From: Pyxidicoccus trucidator
Lineage (GTDB): Bacteria; Myxococcota; Myxococcia; Myxococcales; Myxococcaceae
Assembly (NCBI RefSeq): GCF_010894435.1
Contig: NZ_JAAIXZ010000028.1
Location: 62,001 to 126,000, forward strand
Direction: 5' to 3'
Length of the DNA: 64,000 nt
Below the pieces are notes generated by a model that did not search any database, had not been told where the DNA came from, and saw only the letters and a list, made by a program, of their open reading frames with translations. Positions 42,998 through 51,277 of the stretch are shown piece after piece. Within the stretch, counting starts at the first letter, position 1, and each line of letters begins with the position of its first letter. A program made the position numbers and the translations under genes.

Positions 42998-43633
42998 ATG
43001 AGGTCCGTCATGTCCCGCACGTTCCTGGCGCTCGCCGCCCTCCTGTCGCTTCCCGCACTCGCGGCCGAGCCCGCCGCCGCGCCGCGGGCCTTCGTCTTCA
43101 ATGACCCGAACAGCCGCGACACCGTGGCCTTCATGCTGGACGCGCCGCTGGAGGTCATCAACGGCCTGTCCAACGAGGTTCGCGGCCGCGTGGAGGTGAA
43201 GGGCACCAAGGCCAGCGGGAAGTTCCAGCTGCCCGTGAAGTCCATCAAGACGGGCAACGACACGCGCGACGAGCACCTGCGCAATGACCGCTGGCTGGAC
43301 GCCGCGAAGTCCCCGGACATCGTCTTCGAGTTCGTCGACCTGGCCCTGCCCTCGGCGCTGGAGGCGGGCAAGCCGGTGAAGGTGAAGGGCAAGGGCCGCT
43401 TCACCCTGCGCGGTGTGACGCGCGAGGAGCCGGTGGAGGTGACGGCCACGTACTTCAAGGAGTCCAGCGAGACGAAGAACCGCGCGGCGGGAGACCTCCT
43501 GCGCGTGCGTGCGAAGTTCCAGATTCCGCTCGAGGCCTACGGCATCCAGCGGACGGAAGCGCTGGTGCTCAAGGTGGGCGAGACCGCCGAGGTCAACGTC
43601 GACGCCTGGGGCTCCACGCAATTCAAGCTGTAA
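42998..43633 (+). CDS. YceI family periplasmic lipid/isoprenoid-binding protein
   Basis: The 211-residue product has a signal peptide (MSRTFLALAALLSLPALAAEP) and a YceI-type lipocalin-like barrel: strands around VEVKGTKASGKFQLPVKSIKTGNDTRDEHLRNDRWLDAAKSPDIVFEF, the signature of this family, and KGKGRFTLRGVTREEPVEV. YceI proteins bind polyisoprenoids or similar lipids in the periplasm. ATG 43010 is an alternative start. It lies 45 bases upstream of the MNIO precursor gene in the same direction and may share its transcript. Confidence 0.9.
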   Translation: MRSVMSRTFLALAALLSLPALAAEPAAAPRAFVFNDPNSRDTVAFMLDAPLEVINGLSNEVRGRVEVKGTKASGKFQLPVKSIKTGNDTRDEHLRNDRWLDAAKSPDIVFEFVDLALPSALEAGKPVKVKGKGRFTLRGVTREEPVEVTATYFKESSETKNRAAGDLLRVRAKFQIPLEAYGIQRTEALVLKVGETAEVNVDAWGSTQFKL

Positions 43634-43678
43634 CGCTGTAGTTCACCCCCCAATGCAGTACCGAAAGGAAGCAACACC

Positions 43679-43945
43679 ATGAACGTCAAGACCCTGGCGG
43701 CGATTGTCGGCACCCTGTCCCTGTCCGCGCTGGCCACCGGCTGTGCGTCCACCAAGTCCGCGGAGGCCCAGCCGGCCACCGCCGAGAAGGGCGCCGAGGG
43801 CAGCTGCGGCGCGAAGGCCACCGAGGCGAAGGGCGCCGAGGCCGCCTGCAACGGCCAGAAGCAGGAGGCCGCTCCGGCCGCCACGCCGGAGAAGGGCGCC
43901 GAGGGCAGCTGCGGCGCCGGTTCCTGCGGCGGCGCCAAGAAGTAG
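43679..43945 (+). CDS. Cys-rich precursor peptide for an MNIO (DUF692) modifying enzyme, bufferin-like
   Basis: The 88-residue product has a signal peptide ending near ALATGCAST; the Cys there (C22) could mark a lipoprotein. The mature part has two exact copies of EKGAEGSCGA (residues 36-45 and 71-80) and a degenerate third (KGAEAACNGQ, 51-60), then GSCGG at the end. Mature Cys residues are C43, C57, C78 and C83. EGxCG motifs beside a DUF692 enzyme are the mark of HvfA/BufA-type peptides, whose Cys become oxazolone- or thiooxazole-like groups that bind copper or other metals. AAGGAAG precedes the ATG. The DUF692 and DUF2063 genes follow. Confidence 0.75.
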   Translation: MNVKTLAAIVGTLSLSALATGCASTKSAEAQPATAEKGAEGSCGAKATEAKGAEAACNGQKQEAAPAATPEKGAEGSCGAGSCGGAKK

Positions 43946-43990
43946 TCGCGTCCCTGGCGGGGGTCGGTGAAAGCCGGCGCCCTGCTGTCC

Positions 43991-44019
43991 GGGCGGTGGG
44001 AGGAATGCTCCCGCCGCCC
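43991..44019 (+). promoter_or_regulatory. Strong hairpin between precursor peptide and MNIO gene (attenuator/processing site)
   Basis: GGGCGGTGGGAG (43991-44002) pairs with CTCCCGCCGCCC (44008-44019) over 12 base pairs with one G-T wobble and a GAATG loop. It lies 46 bases after the precursor stop and 35 before the GTG of the DUF692 enzyme. No T-run follows. In RiPP operons such a structure commonly stabilises the precursor message and reduces read-through, giving much peptide and little enzyme. Confidence 0.65.
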
Positions 44020-44053
44020 GTGTCGTTCCTGCCTCCCGAGGAGGAGTGCCCCG

Positions 44054-44899
44054 GTGGTGACGTACGCGCGGAGACACGGACTGAAGCCGCTGGGCGCGGG
44101 CATCGGGCTGCGGCGGAGCTTCTACGAGGAGCTGCCCCGCACCGTTCGCACGCTCGACTGGGTGGAGGTCATCCCGGAGAACTTCCTCTCGCTGGGCGGC
44201 CGGCCGCAGCGCACCCTGAACGCCTGCGCGGAGCGGTGGCCGGTGCTGCCGCACGGCGTGGGGCTCGACATCGGCGGGCCGGATGCGCTGGACGTGGACT
44301 ACGTCACGCGGCTGGCGGCGCTGGTGGCGCGGGTGGACGCGCCGTTCTTCTCGGACCACCTCTGCTATTCGCGGCTGGGCGGCGTGTACCTGCATGACCT
44401 GCTGCCGCTGCCCTTCACCGAGGCCGCCGTGGAGCACGTGGTGCCGCGCGTGCGCGAGGTGGTGGCGCGCGTGGGTCGGCCCTTCCTGCTGGAGAACCCG
44501 AGCTACTACGCGCACATGCCGGGCGGCACGCTGTCCGAGGCGGACTTCCTGCGGCACGTGGTGGAGCAGGCGGACTGCGGGCTGTTGCTGGACGTGAACA
44601 ACGTCTACGTCAACGCGCTCAACCACGGGTATGACCCGCGGGCCTTCGTGGACGCGCTGCCGCTGGAGCGGGTGGTGCAGGTCCACCTCGCCGGCCACAC
44701 GCGCTACCCGGACGTCATCATCGACACGCACGGAGACCGCGTCTGCGGGGACGTGTGGTCGTTGTATCGGTATGTGCTGGAGCGCACCGGCCCGGTGGCG
44801 ACGCTCATCGAGTGGGACCAGGACATCCCCTCGCTGGACGCGGTGCTGGACGAGGCGGACGTGGCGCGCGGCGCGCTGCGGGAGGTGGCGGGGCGATGA
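44054..44899 (+). CDS. DUF692 multinuclear non-heme iron oxidase (MNIO), BufB-like
   Basis: The 281-residue product has the DUF692 TIM-barrel motifs: GLKPLGAGIGLRRSFYEEL at the start, LPHGVGLDIGG, FFSDHLCY, LLENPSYY, LLLDVNNVYVNALNHG, VHLAGH, DTHGD and IEWDQDIP. The His, Asp and Glu residues in these motifs bind two or three iron ions. Enzymes of this family oxidise Cys in partner peptides; here the EGSCG precursor upstream is the natural substrate. GTG 44054 has GAGGAG seven bases upstream (GTG 44057 is next to it). The stop overlaps the start of the partner gene. Confidence 0.93.
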   Translation: MVTYARRHGLKPLGAGIGLRRSFYEELPRTVRTLDWVEVIPENFLSLGGRPQRTLNACAERWPVLPHGVGLDIGGPDALDVDYVTRLAALVARVDAPFFSDHLCYSRLGGVYLHDLLPLPFTEAAVEHVVPRVREVVARVGRPFLLENPSYYAHMPGGTLSEADFLRHVVEQADCGLLLDVNNVYVNALNHGYDPRAFVDALPLERVVQVHLAGHTRYPDVIIDTHGDRVCGDVWSLYRYVLERTGPVATLIEWDQDIPSLDAVLDEADVARGALREVAGR

Positions 44900-45630
44900 A
44901 GCCGGCGCTGAAGCACTTCTTCGACAGCATGGGCACGTACTTCGCCCGCCCCGGCGCGGAGTCGCTGGAGCGGCTGTACGCGGAGCACCCGGGCTGGGAC
45001 GCGGCGCGCGGGCGCGTGGCCGTCTATGGCGACTTCGTGCGCGGGCATGTGCGCGGCGTGCTGGAGAAGGTCTTCCCGCTCGTGCGCGGCGCGGTGGGCC
45101 CGGAGGCGTGGGGTGCGCTGGTGGAGGGCTACACGCTGACGCGGCCCGCGCGGCACCATGAGCTGAACCACCTGGCGGAGGGCTTCCCGGCCTTCGTCGC
45201 GGACGCGGTGGCCGCGCGCGGGCTGGCAGCCTTCGTCCCCGCGCTGGCGCGCTTCGAGTGGACGGACTTCGCGGTGTTCGCCTCGGAGGAGTCCGCGCCG
45301 GAGCGGGTGGAGCGGCTGTCGGCCAACCCCACGCTGGCCGTGCTGGAGCATCCCTTCCTTCTTTGCGCGTACGTGCGGGCGCAGGGGGCGCGGACGGAGC
45401 CGGAGGCGGGGCAGGAGCTGGCCTTGCTGTGGCGCCACCCGGAGCACCTCGTCACCTACTACGTGGAGGCCACGCCGCCCGCGCTGCTGGTGCTGAAGAT
45501 GGCGGTGGAGGGGCTGTCCGCCTCGGACGTGGCTGCGGCCACCGGCATGCCCGAGGCGGAGCTGCGGAGCTCGGTGGAGCGCTTCTCCCGCGACGGGCTG
45601 GTGCTGGCTCCGCGCGGCTCCGAAGGCTGA
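44896..45630 (+). CDS. DUF2063 partner protein of the MNIO enzyme, BufC-like
   Basis: The 244-residue product has the DUF2063 layout. A helical N-terminal domain includes VAVYGDFVRGHVRGVLEKVFPLVRGAVG and LVEGYTLTRPARHHELNHLAEGFPAFV; a C-terminal winged-helix-like domain follows. Characterised partners (HvfC/BufC, MbnC-like) recognise the precursor and form a complex with the MNIO enzyme. ATGA overlap with the DUF692 stop shows coupling. No DoxX-like fourth gene, sometimes seen in such operons, follows; the next gene is convergent. Confidence 0.9.
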   Translation: MKPALKHFFDSMGTYFARPGAESLERLYAEHPGWDAARGRVAVYGDFVRGHVRGVLEKVFPLVRGAVGPEAWGALVEGYTLTRPARHHELNHLAEGFPAFVADAVAARGLAAFVPALARFEWTDFAVFASEESAPERVERLSANPTLAVLEHPFLLCAYVRAQGARTEPEAGQELALLWRHPEHLVTYYVEATPPALLVLKMAVEGLSASDVAAATGMPEAELRSSVERFSRDGLVLAPRGSEG

Positions 45631-45747
45631 AGCACCTGCCCCTCGCCTGGAAGCCACCGGGCGCCGTGCCCGTGTTGGCTCCGCGTGGTTCCGCACGCCC
45701 CGGCGTGGCGAGGTCCGCGGCGCGGCTCCGCTCGCACGGGGACCCTC

Positions 45748-48528
45748 CTAAGGCCCGGAGTACGTCGCCACGCCCTTGCTGGTGCCGATGTAGCGACCAC
45801 CCTCCGGCCCCGCGAGCAGCGCGCGCACGTCCGCGTCGGGCAGGCCCTCCTGCTCGGTGAGCAGCGTGACGATGTCCGACTGGAGGTCGTAGCGCACCAG
45901 TCCGCGCCGGGTGCCGGCCCACAGGACGTCCCGGGTGCGGGTGCCCGTGGACTGTCGCTCGAAGAGGAGCGCCTGCACCTCCTCGTCGGGCAGGGACCAG
46001 GGCGCGTCGCGGAGCGCCGGGCCGGGCCGCCCCAGCGTGCTGAAGCCCTTGCCCGTCCCCGCGAAGACCAGCCCCTCGGGGCTCACGGCCACGGCCCGCA
46101 CGTCCTCGTCGGTCACCGCGGGCGGCACGTGGAGCGTCACCCTCACCTGCGCGAGCGCCGGCTCGAAGGCGTCCTCCACCTGCACCGTCACTTCGGCCAG
46201 TCCGGCCGACGTCGCGGCCCACGCCTTCACCCGCGCCGCGGTGGAGGCGGGGGAGAAGACGACCTGGCGCACCTCGCGTCCCTCCAGCAGGCGCTGGCCC
46301 ACGACGATGCCCGGACGTCCTCCCAGGGAGGGATTGCTCGCGCGGGTGAGGATGAGGCCCTTGTCCGTGCCCAGCAGCAGCAGGTCGGGCGACTCCAGCG
46401 CGGCCACCGACGTCACCCGGTCGTTCGCGGCGCCCAGCGGCCCGCCCGCGAAGCGCACACACGTGCCCTCCACGCAGCGATGCACGCCTCCGCCATCCGT
46501 GCCCACGAAGAGCACCTCGCCGTCTTCGCCACGCAGGGAGAACAGCGCCGTCGCCGACTCGCTCACGCCCATGGGCGTCGAGGGCGGCCGCGCGCTGAAC
46601 ACCCACGCCGACTCGCCATCCACGTAGCGCAGCCCGGCGCCGATGAGGGCCAGCGACACCACGGGTCGATCATCAGTCACCGCCTCCACCAGCCAGGAGC
46701 GGCCCGGGGGCAGCACCGTGAAGGAGGCCGCGGCCCGGCTCACCGCGCCGCCCCGGTCCTCGGCGCGTAGCACCACCGTGTGCCTGCCGATGCCGGGCGC
46801 GGTGAGGTTGACCCCGGGGTTGCCGCCAGTGCCTACCTCCACGCGCCCGCCCAGGCTGTCCAGCCACGCCAGCGACGCGAGGCCGCCCCCCGTGTCCAGG
46901 TCTCTCACGAAGCCGGTGGCGAAGATGGAGTGGCCCTCGCGGCATGGCTCCTCGAGGCAGTTCGTGCCGTCCTGCCACAAGCCCTCCACCCGCACCTCCG
47001 GCGCCCCGTTCACCGTCACGGCCACCGTGGCGGTGCAGGCCAGGCCCCAGGGGTCCGTCACGGTGAGCGTCAGCACGTGGGGGCCCGGCGTGGTCAGCCG
47101 CTGCGTGGTGGCGCTGGCGCCGCTCGCCAGGGCTCCGTCGCGCGAGGACGTCCAAGCGAAGCGCAGGGCCCCTCTCAGGTCCTCCGCGTCGGTGGCCGAG
47201 CCCTCCAGCGCCAATGGCCTCCCGGCGTTCACCACCACGGTGGCGCGGGGCGCCTGGATGGAGCAGCCCGTGGGGGCCGAGTTGACGATGACGCGCACCG
47301 GCCGCGTCGCGCAGCCTCGCAGCGACGTGTCCTCCGGGTCCACCGCGCAGGCGCTGAGCGTCTGCGCGCCGGCCACGGTGAAGATGGCGGTGACGTCTTC
47401 GCCGGTGGCCAGTGGCCGGGGCGACGCGCTGGTGGACCATACGGGCGGCAGCGACTCGCCCGTCTCCGGGTCCACGCACTGGCCGCGCAGCGCGCTGGAT
47501 GCGCCCAGCAGCAGGCGCGCGCTCTCCTGGGGGGCCTCGATTCCGCACCACGGGGGCAGGTTGGTGACCAGTCGGATGCGCACGCTGTCCGTGGCCGCGT
47601 TGCCCAGGCCGTCCACCACTCGCGCCGTCACCGTGTACTCGCCGGGCAGCGTGAAGGTGTGCGACAGGGCGGGTCCCGTGCCGAGCGGGAGGCTCCCCGG
47701 TTCCAGGACCCACTGGATGGCGCCGTCCAGGTTGCCCGCGCCGCCGTCGGTGTTGAAGTCCTGCGCCGTGGCGCGGAAGAGGATGGTGGACGCGAAGGGC
47801 GCGGGCTCCCCCGTCTTCACGTACACCTCTTCCTGCTCGGGGCGGGTGATGAGCACCGCGGGCGCCCGGGTGGCGCGCACCGTGACGCGCACCGTGGCGG
47901 TGGTGCTGGCGCCGGTGGCGGGGTCCGTCGCGGTACAGGTCAGCGTGTCCTCGCCCGCCACCCGGAGCGTCGCGCGCACCGCCTCGCCCTGTGGCAGCGG
48001 GCCTGTCAGCGCGGACGTCCAGTGCACCGCGCCGCCCGTCAGCCGCACGCCGCCCACGGTGATGGCTTCACACGCCAGCTCCACCGGCTCGCCCAGGTTG
48101 AAGGCGTTGCCGGGCGAGGGCTTGAGGACGGTGGCGACGGGGGCCTCCGTGCCCAGCACACTCACGCGCACGGACGCGCTGGTGGCCTGTCCACCCGAGT
48201 CCACCACCGTGGCCGTCAGCGTCTGGTCGCCCGCCTCGCGGAAGGTGGCGGTGGCCCGGACGCCGCGGGTGAGCTGCCCCTCCAGCGAGGACACCCACAG
48301 CACGCGCTCACCCAGCGTCTCGCCGTCCTCCGCGTCCTCCACTCGGGCCTCGAAGTCCACGGGCTGCCCCACGCGCAGGGGCGCCGGGCCTTCCGGCCGG
48401 AGGATGCTCAGCGTGGGCGCGGCGTTGGGCGGAGGCAGCGGGCCTGGGGGCGTGTCACAGCCTCCCAGGATGGCGGCACCCAGCAAGGCCAGGGCCATGC
48501 GGGTACGGGGGGAGGGCAGGGGAGTCAC
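45748..48528 (-). CDS. Lipoprotein with PKD/Ig-like repeats and a C-terminal propeller
   Basis: The 926-residue product (from GTG 48528) has a basic n-region and lipobox ALLGAAILGGCD. About six to eight Ig/PKD-like domains of 90-100 residues follow (phrases such as VTDPWGLACTATVAVTVNG and VDSGGQATSASVRVSV). The last ~280 residues contain propeller-type repeats (LLLLGTDKGLILT, DVLWAGTRRGLVRYDL, GGRYIGTSKGVATYSG) like two-component regulator propellers. It is probably a long surface-exposed stalk with a sensing or binding head. ATG 48498 is an alternative start. GTG begins four bases after the upstream stop, so it is the last gene of the caspase operon. Confidence 0.75.
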   Translation of the reverse strand: MTPLPSPRTRMALALLGAAILGGCDTPPGPLPPPNAAPTLSILRPEGPAPLRVGQPVDFEARVEDAEDGETLGERVLWVSSLEGQLTRGVRATATFREAGDQTLTATVVDSGGQATSASVRVSVLGTEAPVATVLKPSPGNAFNLGEPVELACEAITVGGVRLTGGAVHWTSALTGPLPQGEAVRATLRVAGEDTLTCTATDPATGASTTATVRVTVRATRAPAVLITRPEQEEVYVKTGEPAPFASTILFRATAQDFNTDGGAGNLDGAIQWVLEPGSLPLGTGPALSHTFTLPGEYTVTARVVDGLGNAATDSVRIRLVTNLPPWCGIEAPQESARLLLGASSALRGQCVDPETGESLPPVWSTSASPRPLATGEDVTAIFTVAGAQTLSACAVDPEDTSLRGCATRPVRVIVNSAPTGCSIQAPRATVVVNAGRPLALEGSATDAEDLRGALRFAWTSSRDGALASGASATTQRLTTPGPHVLTLTVTDPWGLACTATVAVTVNGAPEVRVEGLWQDGTNCLEEPCREGHSIFATGFVRDLDTGGGLASLAWLDSLGGRVEVGTGGNPGVNLTAPGIGRHTVVLRAEDRGGAVSRAAASFTVLPPGRSWLVEAVTDDRPVVSLALIGAGLRYVDGESAWVFSARPPSTPMGVSESATALFSLRGEDGEVLFVGTDGGGVHRCVEGTCVRFAGGPLGAANDRVTSVAALESPDLLLLGTDKGLILTRASNPSLGGRPGIVVGQRLLEGREVRQVVFSPASTAARVKAWAATSAGLAEVTVQVEDAFEPALAQVRVTLHVPPAVTDEDVRAVAVSPEGLVFAGTGKGFSTLGRPGPALRDAPWSLPDEEVQALLFERQSTGTRTRDVLWAGTRRGLVRYDLQSDIVTLLTEQEGLPDADVRALLAGPEGGRYIGTSKGVATYSGP

Positions 48529-48532
48529 GGCT

Positions 48533-49627
48533 TCAGCTGCGCGGCCGGCAGACGCGGCCGGCGGCGGAGTCCTCACAGCGCAGGGCGCCCGGGCACTCGC
48601 GGTCCGTGGCGCACGGAATGGTGCACGCGCCGTCCACGCAGAGTCCATCGGTCAGCCCCTGGTCCCGGCACCGCGCGTCCCCGTCGCATTGCGTGCTGAG
48701 CCCCAGCAGGCCATGGCAGCCCTCGAAGCGTGCCGCGTCCGGCAGGCACCGGCCGCCCTGGCAGGTGAAGCCCGAGGCGCACGCGTCCTCCGCGGCTCCT
48801 TCGGCGCCGTCAGCGCACTCCGCCACGCAGGCCGCGCTGCCTTCGGGCAGGTCCTGGCACGTCGCGCCCTGCTGGCACTTCCAGTTCCCATCACACGGGG
48901 CGCACCAGGCGCCGGGGCCCTCGCAGCGGAAGCCCTTGCAGGACAGGCCCTCGCCGCACTGCGCGTCCTCGTAGCACTCCACGCACTTGTTGTTGGGCGC
49001 GCACCGCAGGCCCTCCGCGCAGCCCGTCACCGCGCAGCCGCGGTTGGCGGAGTCCTCGTCTGCTTCCAGGTCGAGCTTGATTTCCTTCTTCTCGCCGGGC
49101 CCCACGCACGCCTCGGCCTGCAGCAGGGAGAAGCCGATGGCGGACACCGTCACGCCGTAGCAGCCGTCCGGCAGCGGCCCCACCCGGAGCCGCCCCTTGT
49201 CGTCCAGCTGCAGTCGCTGGAAGGGCGTGCCCACCACGGACACCTGCGCGCCCGTCACGCGCTGTCCCTGCGCGGCCTTCACCTTCAGGTCGAAGAAGCC
49301 GGCGTCCTTCGTCGCCACTTTCTTCACGTCGATGGACTGGCCGCCCTGCACCGTCACGCCGACGCGCGCCGCCTTCTCCGCGGTGGCCACGATGAACAGC
49401 TCGACGGGGCCCGCCGGTACGCCTTCCAGCGCGAAGCGCCCCTCGGCGTCCACGTTGCTGCGCAGCCCGGGCTGGCCCACCAGCGCCACCAGCGCCACGG
49501 CCGGGTCGAACTCGGTGAGCTGACCGCGCACGGTGCCCACCCGGAAGGGGTCGTTCTTCAGGTTGCCGCACGCGCCCGCGACCAGCGCGAGCAGGGTGGC
49601 CATCGCGATGTGGAAAGTCGTGCGCAT
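48533..49627 (-). CDS. Cys-rich lipoprotein with carboxypeptidase-regulatory-like domains
   Basis: The 364-residue product begins MRTTFHIAMATLLALVAGACGN, a lipoprotein signal. Residues about 30-165 hold two small beta-sandwich segments of the carboxypeptidase-regulatory type (DAEGRFALEGVPAGPVELFIV; DDKGRLRVGPLPDGCYGVTVS). The C-terminal ~190 residues hold roughly two dozen Cys in CxxxxxCxxGxxCxxxxC arrays, as in EGF/Dickkopf-like modules of myxobacterial surface proteins. Its ATG overlaps the stop of the caspase gene (TGATG). A surface role beside the propeller lipoprotein is likely; no enzymatic motif is seen. Confidence 0.75.
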   Translation of the reverse strand: MRTTFHIAMATLLALVAGACGNLKNDPFRVGTVRGQLTEFDPAVALVALVGQPGLRSNVDAEGRFALEGVPAGPVELFIVATAEKAARVGVTVQGGQSIDVKKVATKDAGFFDLKVKAAQGQRVTGAQVSVVGTPFQRLQLDDKGRLRVGPLPDGCYGVTVSAIGFSLLQAEACVGPGEKKEIKLDLEADEDSANRGCAVTGCAEGLRCAPNNKCVECYEDAQCGEGLSCKGFRCEGPGAWCAPCDGNWKCQQGATCQDLPEGSAACVAECADGAEGAAEDACASGFTCQGGRCLPDAARFEGCHGLLGLSTQCDGDARCRDQGLTDGLCVDGACTIPCATDRECPGALRCEDSAAGRVCRPRS

Positions 49628-51273
49628 CAGAACCGATACCCCGCGCCGGCCCAACCGCCGGTGAAGCCCACGGCCTGTCCCTGTCCGTCCACCACCACGT
49701 ACGTCAGCATGAGCTGGGCTTGTGACATCAGCTCCAGCCGCTCCCCGACCCGCCACACCACGCCGCCCACTACGCCGGGACTGACCGTGAAGAAACTCTG
49801 GCTGCCGGCGAAGGCCTCCACGTCGAAAGACCGCCCCAGGTACAGAGCGGCCACACGCGGGCCGGCGAACAGGGTGAATCGCTCCCACCGCCACAGGTAC
49901 GGCAGCGCCGCCCCGGTGGTGAAGGTGGTGTAGCCAAAGGGCACCTCGCTGCCCGGGGCCATCCGCAGCTTCTGCCGGCCGGTGCTGAAGCCCACGTCGA
50001 AGAGCAGCGCGAAGTCCTGGAGCGGCATGTCCTCCAGCCGCAGCGACACCGCCACCTCAGGGGCCCTGGGCAGCAGCTCGTTGCGGCTGCGCGCGTCCGC
50101 GAAGGTGAACATGCCGCCCAGCAGCGACAGCGAGCGCCGGGGGAAGGCCTCCGACAGCAGCCGCTCCAGCGGCAGCCGCTCTCCCACGCCGATGTCCACC
50201 TCGCGCCGCACCAGCACCGCGTCGCCCTTGGTCAGCTCCACCGTGCGCCTGCCCGGCACCACCGCCGCGCCGCCCGGCAGGTCCGTCCGGGGCTCTCCGT
50301 CCACCTTGAGGGTGAAGCCGTCCAGCCGCGGGTTGTAGGAGAACAGCTCCGGTCGGCCCGTCCGGGCGATGCTGCCCGACAGCACCACCGGGTCCGCGCC
50401 CACTTCGAGGATTTCCGCCGAGGGCCGCTGCCGTCCCTCGGTGAAGGCGAAGGTGCGGCGGCGCGCGTAGTCATGCGCCTCCGTGGCGGTGACGGCCCCG
50501 TCCACGTTGCGGTCGGCCGTACCGCCCAGGCCCTCGATGAGGAAGTGGGTGTAGATGTCGTTGCGCAGGCCCTCGTCCTCGCGCGCCGTCTCGCCCCAGT
50601 CACAGGCGGCGAACACCAGCGAGGCTCGCGACGACTCCTCCAGGGGACGCGCGTAGAAGCCCGACTTGATGCCGGCCAGCTCCGCCTCCAGCTCCTTGGG
50701 CAGCAGCGACTTGCCGCTGCCGCTGTGGCAGGTGGCCAGCACCAGCAGTCGCCGCCGGCTGGACAGCCCGTCGAACTCCGCCTTCAGCGCGTCCATGGAC
50801 AGCGCCGTCTGGGGGATGGCGCGGAAGGACGCGTCGCGCGTCACCAGGTAGCGCCGCAGCTCGCCCTGGTTGTCGCGCGCCAGCGTGCCGTGCGCGGAGA
50901 AGTAGACCACCACCACGTCGTCGGGCCGGTGCGCCTCCTTCCGGAGCTGCCGCAGCGCCGCGAGGATGGACGCGCGCGTCGTCTCCTCCGGCCGCGTGAG
51001 CACGCGCACCTGGTCGAACCGGCCGCGAGTCGGGTCCCTCAGCGCCTCCGCCAGGTCCGTGGCGTCCTTCGTGGTGTAGCGCAGGCCACGCCAGTGCGGG
51101 TCGTCGAACTCGGAGATGCCCACCAGCAGCGCCATGCGCCGGGGCGTGTAGGCCGTGGAGAGCGCCTCCTCGTCGAGCCGGAGTGGCACGAGGCCACCCT
51201 TCTCCACGGAAGCAGGGCCCGCGCACGCGGCCAGGCCCATCAGCAGGATGGATAGGAGGTGCCTCACACGCAT
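49627..51273 (-). CDS. Caspase-like (C14) peptidase lipoprotein with C-terminal beta-barrel-like domain
   Basis: The 548-residue product starts with a lipoprotein signal (MRVRHLLSILLMGLAACAGP). Residues about 45-280 are a caspase/metacaspase-type domain: RMALLVGISEFDDP, then the catalytic pair His128 in YFSAHGTL and Cys182 in ATCHSGSGKS. A short PEGA-like beta segment follows (about 310-350). Residues 375-548 alternate as strands and end in GAGYRF, a C-terminal Phe typical of outer-membrane barrels. A protease tied to the outer membrane is unusual. It sits third in a five-gene operon led by an ECF sigma factor. Confidence 0.85.
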   Translation of the reverse strand: MRVRHLLSILLMGLAACAGPASVEKGGLVPLRLDEEALSTAYTPRRMALLVGISEFDDPHWRGLRYTTKDATDLAEALRDPTRGRFDQVRVLTRPEETTRASILAALRQLRKEAHRPDDVVVVYFSAHGTLARDNQGELRRYLVTRDASFRAIPQTALSMDALKAEFDGLSSRRRLLVLATCHSGSGKSLLPKELEAELAGIKSGFYARPLEESSRASLVFAACDWGETAREDEGLRNDIYTHFLIEGLGGTADRNVDGAVTATEAHDYARRRTFAFTEGRQRPSAEILEVGADPVVLSGSIARTGRPELFSYNPRLDGFTLKVDGEPRTDLPGGAAVVPGRRTVELTKGDAVLVRREVDIGVGERLPLERLLSEAFPRRSLSLLGGMFTFADARSRNELLPRAPEVAVSLRLEDMPLQDFALLFDVGFSTGRQKLRMAPGSEVPFGYTTFTTGAALPYLWRWERFTLFAGPRVAALYLGRSFDVEAFAGSQSFFTVSPGVVGGVVWRVGERLELMSQAQLMLTYVVVDGQGQAVGFTGGWAGAGYRF

Positions 51274-51277
51274 GCCG

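Noticed and set aside
46643..49933. Very long plus-strand open frames opposite the lipoprotein genes
   Set aside because: They are mirror frames of high-GC genes on the minus strand: no signal peptide or domain, Arg/Pro/Ser-rich composition, while the minus strand carries clear lipoprotein and domain motifs.
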